Shown piece after piece: positions 1 through 9,844 of a stretch of DNA of 64,000 bases. A model generated the notes under the pieces. That model was given only the letters and a program-made list of their open reading frames with translations. It was not told the DNA's origin and did no database searches. Positions within the stretch are counted from its first letter, which is position 1. Every line of letters begins with the position of its first letter. A program made the position numbers and the translations under genes. The stretch is from JBBSEX01 sp038239345 (GTDB lineage Bacteria; Acidobacteriota; Terriglobia; Bryobacterales; Bryobacteraceae). The DNA lies in the NCBI GenBank assembly GCA_038239345.1, contig JBBSEX010000007.1:62001-126000 (forward strand), in the 5' to 3' direction.

Positions 1-1837
1 CCCGTTCGATTTCCTTGCGCAGATCGCGCAACGCCGGATCTTCGCCGAATTCCGAAAGGGCTCGCTCCACAACGCGCAGCGCCTCTTCCCATGACCCTCG
101 CTCGCGAAGTTGTTTGCACTCTTCCAGGGCTTTAAAGACGGCCTGTTCGCGCTCATGGGCAGCCTTGGCGGAACGCACCGCGGCTAGCAAACGGGCCAAC
201 ACCGGGTCATCCGGATGATGCCGCAAGCCTTGATCGAGCAGCTCCAGCGCCGGACCAAATTGCAGACTCTTCGATAACGCCCAAGCCTCACGGCCCATCT
301 TCTCGACGTTCTCCGTACGCTCACGGCTCAGGGCTTCGCTTCGGGCGTGGGCCAGCAATTCGCTGATCGAATCCTCGCCGGGATGCTCGCGGGTAAGCTC
401 CTCCAGCCGCTTCACCGCGGGACCGAATTGCAACTGCCGCAGTAGTTCTCGCGCGGCTGTCAGCTCCTGGCTCAACTTCTCCCGACGCTCCTCGGCGGAC
501 CGTTGTTCTTCCTGGAGCTTGTAGCGATCCTCACGGGCTTTCAGTTCCTGCTTAATCGATTCCGACAGGCGGATCGCATCCGGGTTTTGTGGATCGATGC
601 GCAGCGCTTCCGACGCTTGCTGAAATGCGCCCGTCAGATTCTGCAGTTCCAGATAACGCTGCGCCTCGGCAATCGGCTGGGCCGCCCGTTCCCGCTGATC
701 CTTAAGGTTGCGCACCTGGACGATCCGCGACTGGATCAATGTATTGCCGGCATCCAACTTCGCGGCCGACTCCAGCTGCTGCAAGGCCTTCTCGAAGCCG
801 TTCTGCTCAATCGCCTTTTCGGCTTCTTTAAGAATTGCCTCCACCCGCGGTTTCAAATTGCGCAGCCGCAATCGTTGCTGCACCCGCTCCCGCAGTAGCC
901 GGGCTTCGCGGTTGGAAGCATCCAGGTCGAGGATTCGCCGCACCATCATCTGCGCGGCGTCCAGTTGATCCTGGGCGAACAGTTCCTGCGCCTCAGAGAG
1001 GAACCGCGCGGCGTCCTGTTTTCGTAGCTCGATGCGGATCGGCTCGATGTCGAACAGCGCGTCCTCAAGCGTCTGATATCGCGCATCGCGATCCTTGGCA
1101 AGAAGGCGCCGCATCACCGCTTCCAAAGCTTCCGGGCAAGCGGGCACCGTCTTTGAAATAGGATCCGGTTCCTGCGTCGAAATCTTGAACATCACTACCC
1201 GCGCGTCGGCCGCCTGAAAGGGATGAGTGCCAGTCAGCAACTCGTAAAACATCACGCCATAAGCCCAGATGTCGCACAGTGCGTCCACCTCCTGGCCACT
1301 CAATTGTTCGGGCGCCATATAAAGGACTGTGCCGATCATGAACCCGTGCTGCGTCAGGCGCGTGGATTGATCGCGAGTCAGACGGGCGATGCCAAAGTCC
1401 ATCATCTTCACGCTGCCATCGCGCAGCACCATGACATTCGCCGGCTTCACGTCGCGATGCACCACGCCGTTTTGATGGGCGGAGTGCAGCCCCTCGGCCA
1501 CTTGCACCATGATGTCCAGTTTTTGGGCCAGCGTGTTGCTTCCGCCGTTGGCCATTACCCGCTGTAAATCGTGACCTTCCAGAAACTCCATCACCAGATA
1601 AAAGAGTCCGTTGTCCTCCCCGAACTCATGAATGGTGATGATGTTCTTGTGGTGCAGATTGCCGGCGGCTGTGGCTTCGTTTCGAAAACGATTTAAAGCG
1701 CTCTTGTCATCGGTTGCGTTCAGGACCTTGATCGCCACCAGCCGGCCCACGGTAGGATCGTAGGCGCGCAGAACCTGGCCAAATCCGCCTTTGCCCAGTT
1801 CGCCCTGAACTTCATATTTTCCGATGCGCTTGATCAT
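1..1837 (-). CDS. Serine/threonine protein kinase with C-terminal TPR/coiled-coil region (3' end cut by window)
   Basis: The reading frame is open from an ATG at 1837 to the window edge, about 612 codons, so the C-terminus is missing. Residues 1-270 are a Hanks-type kinase domain: glycine loop GKGGFG (15-20), VAIK lysine (37), catalytic HRDVKPAN (127-134), DFG (147-149) and APE (175-177). All catalytic residues are present, so it should be active. From about residue 290 the protein consists of repeated helical units of TPR type with charged coiled-coil stretches (for example around QEEQRSAEERREKL). No transmembrane helix is seen in the visible part; one could lie beyond the edge. A perfect TATAAT lies 73 bases upstream. 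Kinase-TPR proteins of this kind are common in acidobacteria and usually have unknown substrates. Kinase activity is near certain; the pathway is unknown. Confidence 0.93.
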   Translation of the reverse strand, partial: MIKRIGKYEVQGELGKGGFGQVLRAYDPTVGRLVAIKVLNATDDKSALNRFRNEATAAGNLHHKNIITIHEFGEDNGLFYLVMEFLEGHDLQRVMANGGSNTLAQKLDIMVQVAEGLHSAHQNGVVHRDVKPANVMVLRDGSVKMMDFGIARLTRDQSTRLTQHGFMIGTVLYMAPEQLSGQEVDALCDIWAYGVMFYELLTGTHPFQAADARVVMFKISTQEPDPISKTVPACPEALEAVMRRLLAKDRDARYQTLEDALFDIEPIRIELRKQDAARFLSEAQELFAQDQLDAAQMMVRRILDLDASNREARLLRERVQQRLRLRNLKPRVEAILKEAEKAIEQNGFEKALQQLESAAKLDAGNTLIQSRIVQVRNLKDQRERAAQPIAEAQRYLELQNLTGAFQQASEALRIDPQNPDAIRLSESIKQELKAREDRYKLQEEQRSAEERREKLSQELTAARELLRQLQFGPAVKRLEELTREHPGEDSISELLAHARSEALSRERTENVEKMGREAWALSKSLQFGPALELLDQGLRHHPDDPVLARLLAAVRSAKAAHEREQAVFKALEECKQLRERGSWEEALRVVERALSEFGEDPALRDLRKEIER

Positions 1838-1909
1838 GCCGGTCCCGGTACGAAGCGTGAGATTTCGCGTCTCCGAACCAATTCGCTCGCCGCGTGTTTT
1901 AACGCTCGC

Positions 1910-1915
1910 ATTATA
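1910..1915 (-). promoter_or_regulatory. -10 element for the Ser/Thr kinase gene
   Basis: On the minus strand this is a perfect TATAAT, between the kinase start (1837) and the end of the NHL-repeat gene (1958). The -35 region at 17-18 bp spacing is a poor match, so it is a candidate sigma-70-type promoter only. It would give a 5' leader of about 65 nt. Confidence 0.4.
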
Positions 1916-1957
1916 GCGAATCGGCGCTCCGCACCTGGATTTACGGCCAATCGGCGG

Positions 1958-4900
1958 TTAGTGCAAAACGATCGTCACCACGGGACTTGTCTGTCCCGCC
2001 ATGGAGACCGTAACGGGTACGTTATTCCCGGCTTGCACGCCACCCGGAATGGTCGCGTTCACCTGATAGAGTCCCGGGAAACCGGGAGTCAGACCGGCGT
2101 AGAGAATCGCGGCGTTGACGCCTCCAATGCTCACGGTTACGGGAATTACGGTAGGCGTCGCGACAGTGACAAGGCCGCCTGAGGGCGCGGGTGGATTGGT
2201 TTCACCCAGTCCCGTGCAGTAAATCACAAGCGTCTTTCCAACGGCCGTGGGCGCGTTCAGATCGACGATCTGGTTTGCGGCGGAATCGACGATAACACCT
2301 TGCCCTTGTCCCGATTGGCTGACCGTGAAAATGGCCGGTTGCGCCGGTGCCACGGTAAGTGCTTCGGGGACTGAGATTGTAACGCCGCGCTGCACGAACA
2401 CCTGGCTTTGGGCGTTCAGCGCCAATCCGTATGGCACCTGAACGTTTAGCTGAGTGGCGCTCGCGTAAAGGATTGGCAACGGCGTCTCGCCCAGAAAGAC
2501 CTGCGTATCGCCCACCTGCGTGGGCAGCGGCACCGATCCGGAAATGCCGGTGGCGGTAGCGAGACTTCCTCCGAACACCGACACCAATTCCCCTGGCGCG
2601 ATGGGTGAGTTCGCGGCAAAGCTGGCGGCGTTCAACACCGCGCCCGACGCCACCAGTGGTGCGCTGGAGCCGGAACTGATCGACACTGGGATCGACAGAT
2701 GGCCGGGAATCACGGTGCTGTCGGCGCGGGCGAGGAATGCGGTAACCGAGATGGTTCCATTCGACGGCGAGATGCTCTGGGGCTTAAACGTCTGCACCCA
2801 GTGCCCATTGTCGGTGTATGTCATTTTGCCGCCCTGGTTTGAATCCGTCGTGTAATAGGCGGACACTCCGGCTCGCGATCCGGCATCGGTGACGATGTTG
2901 CCGCAACTGTCGGTTGCCTGAATTTCCACGCTGGTGGCCTGGCCGACGACGGCCGCTAATGGATTTTGCGAAGACGTTTGGGTGATTGTAATTTTACTTG
3001 GCGTGCAGCCGCTCGCCTGCCGGTCGCCGCTGCTGTCGGAGGTGACATCGGACGTGATGCCGTTGGCGCCGGACGAAGCCACAACCGCTAAAATATTGAC
3101 CGTCTGCGCGCCGTCGGGAAACAGGAATGTAATTACGCCGTGGTATTCACCTGGCAGCAGACCCAACAGATTGGGCGCGACGGTGACGCGGAAGGGCTGT
3201 GCCGGATCCACCGACGCGCTGGCGGGAATGTATTGGAACCATGGGCGTCCGTCGAAGGTGAAGCCCGTGCTGCGGAATTCGATGGGAGCGGCGCTACGGT
3301 TGGCGATGGTGACAATTTGCGATCCCGCGTTCCCGCCTTGGACCGCGGTGAAAACCAGGCCGCTAGGGCGAACTTCCGGGGCCAGGTTCGCGCCCGCTTC
3401 GGTGATATGCAGCAGCACCGAAACAAACTGCGGTGAGTTGTCGGCTGATGCCGTCACTTTCACCCGACCGAAATAATCGCCTACTGCGAGGTTTGACGGG
3501 TCGGCTGTGATATCGACGAATGACACTGTCGAATTCGCGATTGCGACGGTTCCGCTGGTGGCCGAAGCGGCAAGCCACGGGCCACCCGAAAGAGTGTTGG
3601 TTTGTAGTTGCCAATCCATCGAACCGCGGCCGGTATTGAGGATCCCGAAAGTCTGCGCTAGCGGCGCGCCTCCGCCAACCGTAGCGTTAAATGTCAGGCC
3701 CGTTTGAGATAGCAACAGGACGCGAGGACTGTTGGTGACAGTGAGCGCGATGTTCACTTGCGCCGTCACACTCGCGCCACTGCTTGCTGTACCGCTGGCC
3801 GTGATGGTGCCGGTATATGTTCCCGGCGGCAAGCTTCCCGGCGTCGCGGTGATCGTTAGAGCGACCGGATTGCTGGGCGTAACCGTTGTTACGGGCGCGG
3901 TCACCGAAAGCCAACTCACGGGCGCCGATATGGCGCTTACTTTGAACGTTACAGCAGATCCGCCAATATTGCGCAAGCCGATAGTTGTGGTCACCGGCGA
4001 TCCACCCTGCATCGTGCTGACCGTCTTTGAAGCCAAATCCAATTTGAGAGCCGGTGGAAGTGCCGCCCCAACGGAAATCTGAACAGTAACGGTTTGCACC
4101 GGCGGGGTGGCGCCGGGGGCGGTCACGGTCAAGGTAGCGGTATAACTTCCCGGCGGCAGATTCGACGGGTCGATGATGATATCGAGGGTCGAGGGCATAG
4201 ACCCACTGGTGGCGCTTACTTGAAGCCAATCGCCGCCATCGCTGGTTTTCGTGGTGACGGAAAATTGCAGACCGGGCAGCGTACTGGATAGCACAAGCGA
4301 TTGATAGGTGGTGGCCGCGGCGCCGCTTGTGATCGCACCTTTTGGCGATCCGAGAGTGGCGCTAAAGGTTCCCGATGCAGCGTAAACTTTGCGGATTCGA
4401 TTATTGAACTCGTCGGCGATATAGAGATTGCCCGCGGCATCCAATGTCACTTGATCGGGTTTGAAGAGCGAGGCACTCGTCGCCAATCCACCGTCACCGC
4501 TGAACGCCGGGCTGCCATTGCCGGCCACGGTGGATATAATTCCGGCGGCATTAATTTTGCGAATCCGATTACCGGCCTTTTCCACGATGTAGATGTTGCC
4601 CGCCGAATCGGCTGTCATCCCGACCGGTAAATTTAACGTCGCGCTGGTTGCCGGGCCACCATCGCCCGTTGAACTCGCCGTGCCATTGCCAGCGATAGTC
4701 TGAATCACACCGTTGGCAACACGTCGAATACGGTTGGCTAAGGCATCGGCGATCAGGAGATTGCCGCTGGAATCAAAGGCAATGGATGTTGGATAAGACA
4801 AACCGGCGCGGGTTGCCGGACCGCCATCGCCTGAAAAGACGCCGTTGCCATTGCCCGCCACGGTGACGATCGATCCATCGGGCCCTACGCGCCGGACCAC

Positions 4901-6445
4901 GAAATTTTCGAGGTCGCTAATATAGACGCTTCCTTTACCGTCGGGCAGAGCGCGCGATGGCGTGTGCAAAATCGCGCTGGTAGCGGCGACGCCATCGGCC
5001 TTCGATTGCCCACCGCCGGCGAAGGTGGTGATGATGCCATCGGGCGTAACCTGGCGAACGCGATTATTCGAAGCGTCGGCGATGAAGGCGTTGCCGCTGG
5101 GGTCGAAATCGACACGAAAGGGCGCATCCAAAGAGGCGTTCAGCGCACTTCCGCCGTCCCCTTGATAGCGGGAGATTCCGTCGCCGGCAAACGTATTCGT
5201 TGTCCCGTCGGCGTGGACGACGCGCACCTTACTGTTTAGCGTGTCGGCGATATACATATTACCGGCGGCATCGAACGACACGCCTTTGGGATTGAACAGT
5301 AGAGCCGAGGTGGCCTGCGTGCCTTCGGGGAAAACGCGGAATTGACCGTTGCCGGCAAGCGTGGTGAGCGTTCCGCCCGTATCCACTTTCAGTAATCGGC
5401 GATTCTGATAATCGGCGACGATAATGTTTCCAGCCTGATCGGAAGCAAGTCCCCAGGGACGGAACGCGGCGCGTAACGCGGGCCCGCCGTCGCCGGAGAA
5501 TCCAGGTCCGCCGCTACCGGCAAACCGTGTGATCTTGCCCGCGGTATCGACGCGAAAGATCATATTCTGGCAAGGGTCGGCGACATAGAAATTGTTTGCC
5601 GGATCAACCGTCACTCCCGTGGGGCAGCCGAGATTCGATCCCACGGCCGCGCTGCCATCGACGACTCCGCCAGTCCGCCCACCGCCCGCAACCGTGCTGA
5701 TTTTGCCATCGGTGGTTACGCGGCGAACTCGTCCGTTGCCCACATCGGCGATATAGAGGTTTCCGTTTCCGTCCAAAGCGAGCCCTGACGGCTGCGATAA
5801 TCCCGCCTGGTTGCCGGGTCCGCCATCCCCGCTGAATACCGCCTTGCCGACGCCCGCGGCTGTGGTGAGAACCTGCGAGGGGGAAATTTTGCGTACGACG
5901 TGGTTCTTGCTGTCGGAATAATACAACGTGCCATCCGGTGCCACCACGACATCTTCCAAAGTCCCCACAAGCGCCGTGCTGGCGGGAATATTGTCTTGTG
6001 AGAATCCTGCAAATCCACCGCCGGTGATCGTCGAAAGAGTCCCGTCGGGGTTGATCCGGCGAATCTTCCAGTTCAGCCTGTCGGCTATGTAAATTGACCC
6101 GTCGGGACCTTGAGCGATTCCTACGGGATTGTTCAAGGAAGCTCCGGTGGCCGGAATGCCGTCAGGACTTCGGCCGGCTATGCCGTTGCCCGCCACCACA
6201 TGCAGAATGCCCCTGGCATCCACCCGAACTACGAGTTGATTTTCCAGATCGCCTGCATACACCGATCCATCCTTCGCGACAAAGGGGAAGAACATGATAC
6301 CCAGTGCCGCCTGCGTCGCGGGACGCCCATCGCCTTGGAAGCTGACATCTGTTCCGGCAACAGTGGTGATGATGTTCTGCGCGCGCAGCGAAGCGATGGA
6401 TAGCACTAAAGCGAATATCGATTGTTTGATAACGGGTCGGGACAT
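1958..6445 (-). CDS. Secreted NHL-repeat protein with Ig/BACON-like domains and TIGR03437 C-terminal domain
   Basis: 1495 residues. An N-terminal signal peptide ends near LRAQ (residue 23). Residues ~25-690 hold twelve NHL-type units of about 56 residues, each with a core such as P-x-G-x-A-x-D-x-x-G-N-x-Y-I-A-D-x-x-N-x-x-V-R-R-V followed by TVAGNG-x-x-x-F-S-G-D-G-G-P-A. Twelve units would make two six-bladed propellers. Residues ~700-1170 hold several BACON/Ig-like beta-sandwich repeats (W-L-x-V-S/T-x-x-S-G, PGSYTATLTV). A further Ig-like domain follows at ~1170-1275, and the last ~215 residues (from SGAVLNAASF) match TIGR03437, a domain characteristic of Solibacter relatives. It is probably a surface or exported beta-propeller protein. 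The next upstream gene on the same strand carries the same C-terminal domain. Ligand and function are unknown. Confidence 0.9.
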   Translation of the reverse strand: MSRPVIKQSIFALVLSIASLRAQNIITTVAGTDVSFQGDGRPATQAALGIMFFPFVAKDGSVYAGDLENQLVVRVDARGILHVVAGNGIAGRSPDGIPATGASLNNPVGIAQGPDGSIYIADRLNWKIRRINPDGTLSTITGGGFAGFSQDNIPASTALVGTLEDVVVAPDGTLYYSDSKNHVVRKISPSQVLTTAAGVGKAVFSGDGGPGNQAGLSQPSGLALDGNGNLYIADVGNGRVRRVTTDGKISTVAGGGRTGGVVDGSAAVGSNLGCPTGVTVDPANNFYVADPCQNMIFRVDTAGKITRFAGSGGPGFSGDGGPALRAAFRPWGLASDQAGNIIVADYQNRRLLKVDTGGTLTTLAGNGQFRVFPEGTQATSALLFNPKGVSFDAAGNMYIADTLNSKVRVVHADGTTNTFAGDGISRYQGDGGSALNASLDAPFRVDFDPSGNAFIADASNNRVRQVTPDGIITTFAGGGQSKADGVAATSAILHTPSRALPDGKGSVYISDLENFVVRRVGPDGSIVTVAGNGNGVFSGDGGPATRAGLSYPTSIAFDSSGNLLIADALANRIRRVANGVIQTIAGNGTASSTGDGGPATSATLNLPVGMTADSAGNIYIVEKAGNRIRKINAAGIISTVAGNGSPAFSGDGGLATSASLFKPDQVTLDAAGNLYIADEFNNRIRKVYAASGTFSATLGSPKGAITSGAAATTYQSLVLSSTLPGLQFSVTTKTSDGGDWLQVSATSGSMPSTLDIIIDPSNLPPGSYTATLTVTAPGATPPVQTVTVQISVGAALPPALKLDLASKTVSTMQGGSPVTTTIGLRNIGGSAVTFKVSAISAPVSWLSVTAPVTTVTPSNPVALTITATPGSLPPGTYTGTITASGTASSGASVTAQVNIALTVTNSPRVLLLSQTGLTFNATVGGGAPLAQTFGILNTGRGSMDWQLQTNTLSGGPWLAASATSGTVAIANSTVSFVDITADPSNLAVGDYFGRVKVTASADNSPQFVSVLLHITEAGANLAPEVRPSGLVFTAVQGGNAGSQIVTIANRSAAPIEFRSTGFTFDGRPWFQYIPASASVDPAQPFRVTVAPNLLGLLPGEYHGVITFLFPDGAQTVNILAVVASSGANGITSDVTSDSSGDRQASGCTPSKITITQTSSQNPLAAVVGQATSVEIQATDSCGNIVTDAGSRAGVSAYYTTDSNQGGKMTYTDNGHWVQTFKPQSISPSNGTISVTAFLARADSTVIPGHLSIPVSISSGSSAPLVASGAVLNAASFAANSPIAPGELVSVFGGSLATATGISGSVPLPTQVGDTQVFLGETPLPILYASATQLNVQVPYGLALNAQSQVFVQRGVTISVPEALTVAPAQPAIFTVSQSGQGQGVIVDSAANQIVDLNAPTAVGKTLVIYCTGLGETNPPAPSGGLVTVATPTVIPVTVSIGGVNAAILYAGLTPGFPGLYQVNATIPGGVQAGNNVPVTVSMAGQTSPVVTIVLH

Positions 6446-6583
6446 GGAGGTTACTTCCTTCGGGTCAACTCAGATATGGTATCGAACTTGAATAGCGGAA
6501 TTTTGCTGCTGGACGGGGCAAAATAGCGAGAACTTTAATGTATGGGAAGGGCCGCCAAATTCCCGATGGCGGCCCGTCCGTAG

Positions 6584-9037
6584 CTATTTCAGTGGCAGGA
6601 GAACGGAATTACTGGTCTTTCCGTTCACGGTTACCTTCAGCGGCACGGTGGACCCCGACGGCAGCACGGAGGTGATCCGGAACTGTACTATCGAGGTACC
6701 GACGTACCCCGATCCGGCTCCGGCGAAGATCGTATCCAGCGGAATGTCGCCCGCCGTAATCTGCAGCGGATCCACCAGCGGGTTCTGCGACGCATCGGCT
6801 GCGAAGCCATCTACAACCGGCTTCGTATAAGGCCCAAATCCGGTACCGTATACCGTAATTACCTCGCCTTGGATCGCCGGACTATCGGCGGTGATCGGGG
6901 TACCGTCCGCATGAAGAGCGACAGTATACAGTTGTCCGTTAATCACTTGAGCGAACAAGCCAGGCGAGTTGCGGGCTACCGTGAAAGTTCCCAGGATGTC
7001 GGGATTGCCGGGCGCTTGAACCTTCAGAGTGTAAATGCCGTCCGGCACATCGGAGAAGAGCTGCGCGTTGATCTGCTGGGGAGATACGAACAGCAGCGGC
7101 AGCACACGGTCATTGACGCTGACCGTGACATTGGAAATGGTTTGGGCAAGCGGATTGGTTGGACCGACTGCAAGGCCGGGCGCCAGGCTCTCGCCGTAAA
7201 TCGCCAGGATGGATCCCGGAGCGATGGTGCCATCCGGAGTATCGCCGGCGGCGTTCTTGATTCCCGCGGGCGGGATGAAAGGTACGCGATCCAGCAAGGC
7301 GATGACGGTGTGCGGCGCCGACATCACGACCACACCCCCGTTATAAGTCCCCGTGAGATCACCGGCAAAGCGCCGGAACTTGAACCCGGGCCGGGCCGTA
7401 GCGACTACCGACACCGCGGTGCCGCTGGTATAGAAGCCGTCCGCCGAAGCCGGGGTGTTGACGAAATCCGCTCCGCCGGCCGGATCGGACGTCTCGGTCA
7501 ACTTATAAGACGTCTGATAGTTGACGAAAATGTTCTGCGTGTCGGCATTGAAACTCAGACTCCGCGTGCTGGTGTTGATGCCATCGGAAAATCCCGCGAA
7601 ATCCAAGCGCGCGGTCAGCCCCAGGGGAATCGAATCTGGCGCGGTAATCTGCACTTGGCTACCCAGTGCATGGTCGATCACGCAGGGGGTTTTGCAAACA
7701 GTGCCATCGACAGTTAAAGAAACGCCGGGCTGATTGCTGGTAATAGTCGCCTGGGCCAACAAAGCGAAGTTCGCGGTCAGGCGTAGCGTACCGACGGCGA
7801 TGTCGGGTGACACGGTTTGGCTCGCCCCGCCGCCATTGGACCAACTCACGAAGGTGTACGTACGGCCCTTAATGGTCTGCGTTGCGGGCGCCACGATGGT
7901 GTGCTGCGTGCCCGTACCCCAAACGAAGTTATAGCCCGGCCAATTCGTACGCCCGTCGATCTGCAAGTTCAAATTGCCAGGCACCGTGACGAAGCTCGCG
8001 CGCACGCCGCGGATGAAATTAGCGACGACCGTATCTTTGATAGTCGTATCCTGCCCCGCGGTATAAACCGTATTTTGAGCGCCGCCAGTACTGAATGAAT
8101 CGAGTACGTAGAGTTGGCCCGAACCATCGACTTGCGAATCCGGGGCAGCCAGAATATGCGTCGAACCTGGTAGGAAATCGAATTCCCCATAGCACAGCGG
8201 TACAAGCCCAGCGGGCGCCAACGGCGGCAGTTTATAGGGATCCGGCGTACAGACACCTGTGCCGTAAGGTTGATTAGGGTCAACCAGATAGCCGCTGGAA
8301 GTAGGAGTCGGCGAGCGATCAATCAACAACTGCAGGCCATAGGGGTTGGTAACGAACTTTACCCGCTTGGCGGCCAGGAATATCGGGTTGATGACTGTCG
8401 GGCCATTAACCGTGACAGTGCTCACATACGACGAATAGAAGACGCCGTTTACGGAATATCCGTAAAAAACATAGCCGGGATAGGGGAACGCTGAGATCGG
8501 TACCGGGCCCACCGGTTGAAAGCTGATGAGATTCGAGCCGATACAGGTTCCGCCGATCGACACGACGCCCGGGCGGTTTCCATCTTGCGGTGGGTTGCCG
8601 GGGGCTCCGCAGTTGGTGACCGGGCCTGAAGGATCACTGGAAAAGAGTACACTCACGCGGACCTGGACGGTGACTATCGCCGTGATGGAGGTGACGGCTG
8701 GGTTCGCTGTTACGGTATAAACTGGCGCGGGCGAAGTTTGGCCAGTCGAATCCGTCCATCCGCCGAACTGGTAGCGATACTGTCCATCCAGACTCTGTTG
8801 ATAGAGAGCGGTCGAGCCGTCCGGGAGCTGCTGAACGGCAAACTCCAGGATGTGTTTACTACCGGTTGGCCAGGTGAATACCTGCCGCGAAGTGTAGAAC
8901 TGGCCGTCAACATAGAACCGAACGACCCCCGCCGACGGCCCGACAGAAACACTGCTTGTACTACCTTGCTGTGCCTGGACGAGAACTGCGGTCGCTTGCA
9001 ACAGTAAGAGAAATATAGAAAAAACAAGACGTTTCAT
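6584..9037 (-). CDS. Secreted multidomain protein with TIGR03437 C-terminal domain
   Basis: 817 residues. The signal peptide is MKRLVFSIFLLLLQATAVLVQAQ. The middle (~30-600) contains repeated beta-rich modules with phrases such as LQLLIDRSPT, LNLQIDGRTN and VSLTVDGTVC. These resemble PEGA/InlB-B-type repeats, in which a short 'vector-like' strand is followed by a tryptophan-glycine turn (FVSWSNGGG). The last ~220 residues, from PAGIKNAAGD, match TIGR03437, with the typical IAPGSILAIYGESLAPG and QQINAQLFSDVPDG segments. The gene lies 138 bases upstream of the NHL-repeat gene on the same strand, so the two may be co-expressed. Exported location is well supported; the function is unknown. It is probably a surface or matrix protein. 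Confidence 0.85.
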   Translation of the reverse strand: MKRLVFSIFLLLLQATAVLVQAQQGSTSSVSVGPSAGVVRFYVDGQFYTSRQVFTWPTGSKHILEFAVQQLPDGSTALYQQSLDGQYRYQFGGWTDSTGQTSPAPVYTVTANPAVTSITAIVTVQVRVSVLFSSDPSGPVTNCGAPGNPPQDGNRPGVVSIGGTCIGSNLISFQPVGPVPISAFPYPGYVFYGYSVNGVFYSSYVSTVTVNGPTVINPIFLAAKRVKFVTNPYGLQLLIDRSPTPTSSGYLVDPNQPYGTGVCTPDPYKLPPLAPAGLVPLCYGEFDFLPGSTHILAAPDSQVDGSGQLYVLDSFSTGGAQNTVYTAGQDTTIKDTVVANFIRGVRASFVTVPGNLNLQIDGRTNWPGYNFVWGTGTQHTIVAPATQTIKGRTYTFVSWSNGGGASQTVSPDIAVGTLRLTANFALLAQATITSNQPGVSLTVDGTVCKTPCVIDHALGSQVQITAPDSIPLGLTARLDFAGFSDGINTSTRSLSFNADTQNIFVNYQTSYKLTETSDPAGGADFVNTPASADGFYTSGTAVSVVATARPGFKFRRFAGDLTGTYNGGVVVMSAPHTVIALLDRVPFIPPAGIKNAAGDTPDGTIAPGSILAIYGESLAPGLAVGPTNPLAQTISNVTVSVNDRVLPLLFVSPQQINAQLFSDVPDGIYTLKVQAPGNPDILGTFTVARNSPGLFAQVINGQLYTVALHADGTPITADSPAIQGEVITVYGTGFGPYTKPVVDGFAADASQNPLVDPLQITAGDIPLDTIFAGAGSGYVGTSIVQFRITSVLPSGSTVPLKVTVNGKTSNSVLLPLK

Positions 9038-9177
9038 GATTATGTAAGTGACCCCAAGACTGCGACTTGGCGCTCTTGACGAGCAGACCAGGTCTACCGA
9101 TATTCATACTGCTGATCGGCAAAGGAATTTAAGATCTTTAGGGGATTAGGCCGTTATAATGCGGAGGAGGTCCTTCG
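9038..9177. other. Divergent intergenic region between two secreted-protein genes
   Basis: These 140 bases separate the minus-strand gene starting at 9037 from the plus-strand gene starting at 9178, so promoters for both should lie here. A TATAAT on the plus strand at 9155-9160 is so close to the ribosome binding site (GGAGGAGG, 9162-9169) that it cannot easily be the promoter for the downstream gene. No convincing -35/-10 pair was found. Confidence 0.4.
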
Positions 9178-9813
9178 ATGCCCCTTCGCGCTATCGTCTT
9201 GCTCATTTATTTGCCATTAGTTTTGCTAGCGGAGAAGAAGACGCCGCCCCTGGGTCAGATGGGCAATGAGAACCTCGATATCTCCGCTAAAGCGATCGTT
9301 GATCGCACGGAAATCCATAATACGCTAGGTGCGGATCTGGGCGAGGGTTATGTATTGGTTCAGGCGACGGTTTCGGTCAGGTCCGATAAGCCCGTGTCGG
9401 TCAGTCTGAATGATTTCGAGTTGCTCAGCCACAATGACGGCCAACGGTCTACTGCGTTTACTCCCAGCCAGATCGCCGGTAAAGGCGCACTCGTCGTCAC
9501 CCGCCCAAATGCGAAAACGAGTAAGACATCGGTGGGCGGTGGAATGGGTCCGTTCGGCGGGGGCTCACCGGGGGTGACCCTCACTAACGACATGGACGCG
9601 AAAACGACGATGGACGAGAAGAGCTCCGGCGATAGTCCTCTCTTCACGATCCTGAAGAACAAGGTGTTTCCGGAGAAAGAGATTTCCGACACGGAAAGCG
9701 GACTGCTCTACTTTCCCATTGAAGGCAAGAAGATCAAGCTGAAAGACCTGGCACTCATTTATAAAGGACCCGGAGGGCGCATGGTCTTGGAGTTCGGACC
9801 CAGCAGCAAATAG
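9178..9813 (+). CDS. Hypothetical secreted protein
   Basis: 211 residues with a signal-like N-terminus (MPLRAIVLLIYLPLVLLAEKK). The start is supported by a strong GGAGGAGG eight bases before the ATG. The mature part is predicted soluble and mostly beta, with phrases such as GYVLVQATVSVRSDKPVSVS and DFELLSHNDGQRSTAF. These resemble small periplasmic proteins that comment on 'charged/extracellular' interfaces. It has a Gly-rich patch (GGGMGPFGGGSPG) near residue 125. The C-terminal part (YFPIEGKKIKLKDLALIYKGPGGRMVLEF) is reminiscent of DUF4352-like or TRP-associated beta-sandwich domains, but this is only an impression. It stands 31 bases before the DUF2339 gene and may share its transcript. 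I do not recognise the family and assign no function. Confidence 0.8.
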   Translation: MPLRAIVLLIYLPLVLLAEKKTPPLGQMGNENLDISAKAIVDRTEIHNTLGADLGEGYVLVQATVSVRSDKPVSVSLNDFELLSHNDGQRSTAFTPSQIAGKGALVVTRPNAKTSKTSVGGGMGPFGGGSPGVTLTNDMDAKTTMDEKSSGDSPLFTILKNKVFPEKEISDTESGLLYFPIEGKKIKLKDLALIYKGPGGRMVLEFGPSSK

Positions 9814-9844
9814 CCTTCTTCCGTTTGGGGATACACTACAAAGA

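Noticed and set aside
3140..3476. Several open frames of 60-180 codons on the strand opposite the NHL-repeat gene
   Set aside because: They are shadows of the GC-rich coding frame, with no ribosome site and no recognisable family.
4300..6400. Tandem DNA repeat array
   Set aside because: The periodicity of about 168 bases comes from diverged NHL protein repeats; there is no close nucleotide identity and no spacer pattern as in CRISPR.
9155..9160. TATAAT as promoter of the gene at 9178
   Set aside because: The start site would fall within or just before the ribosome binding site and no -35 element fits.
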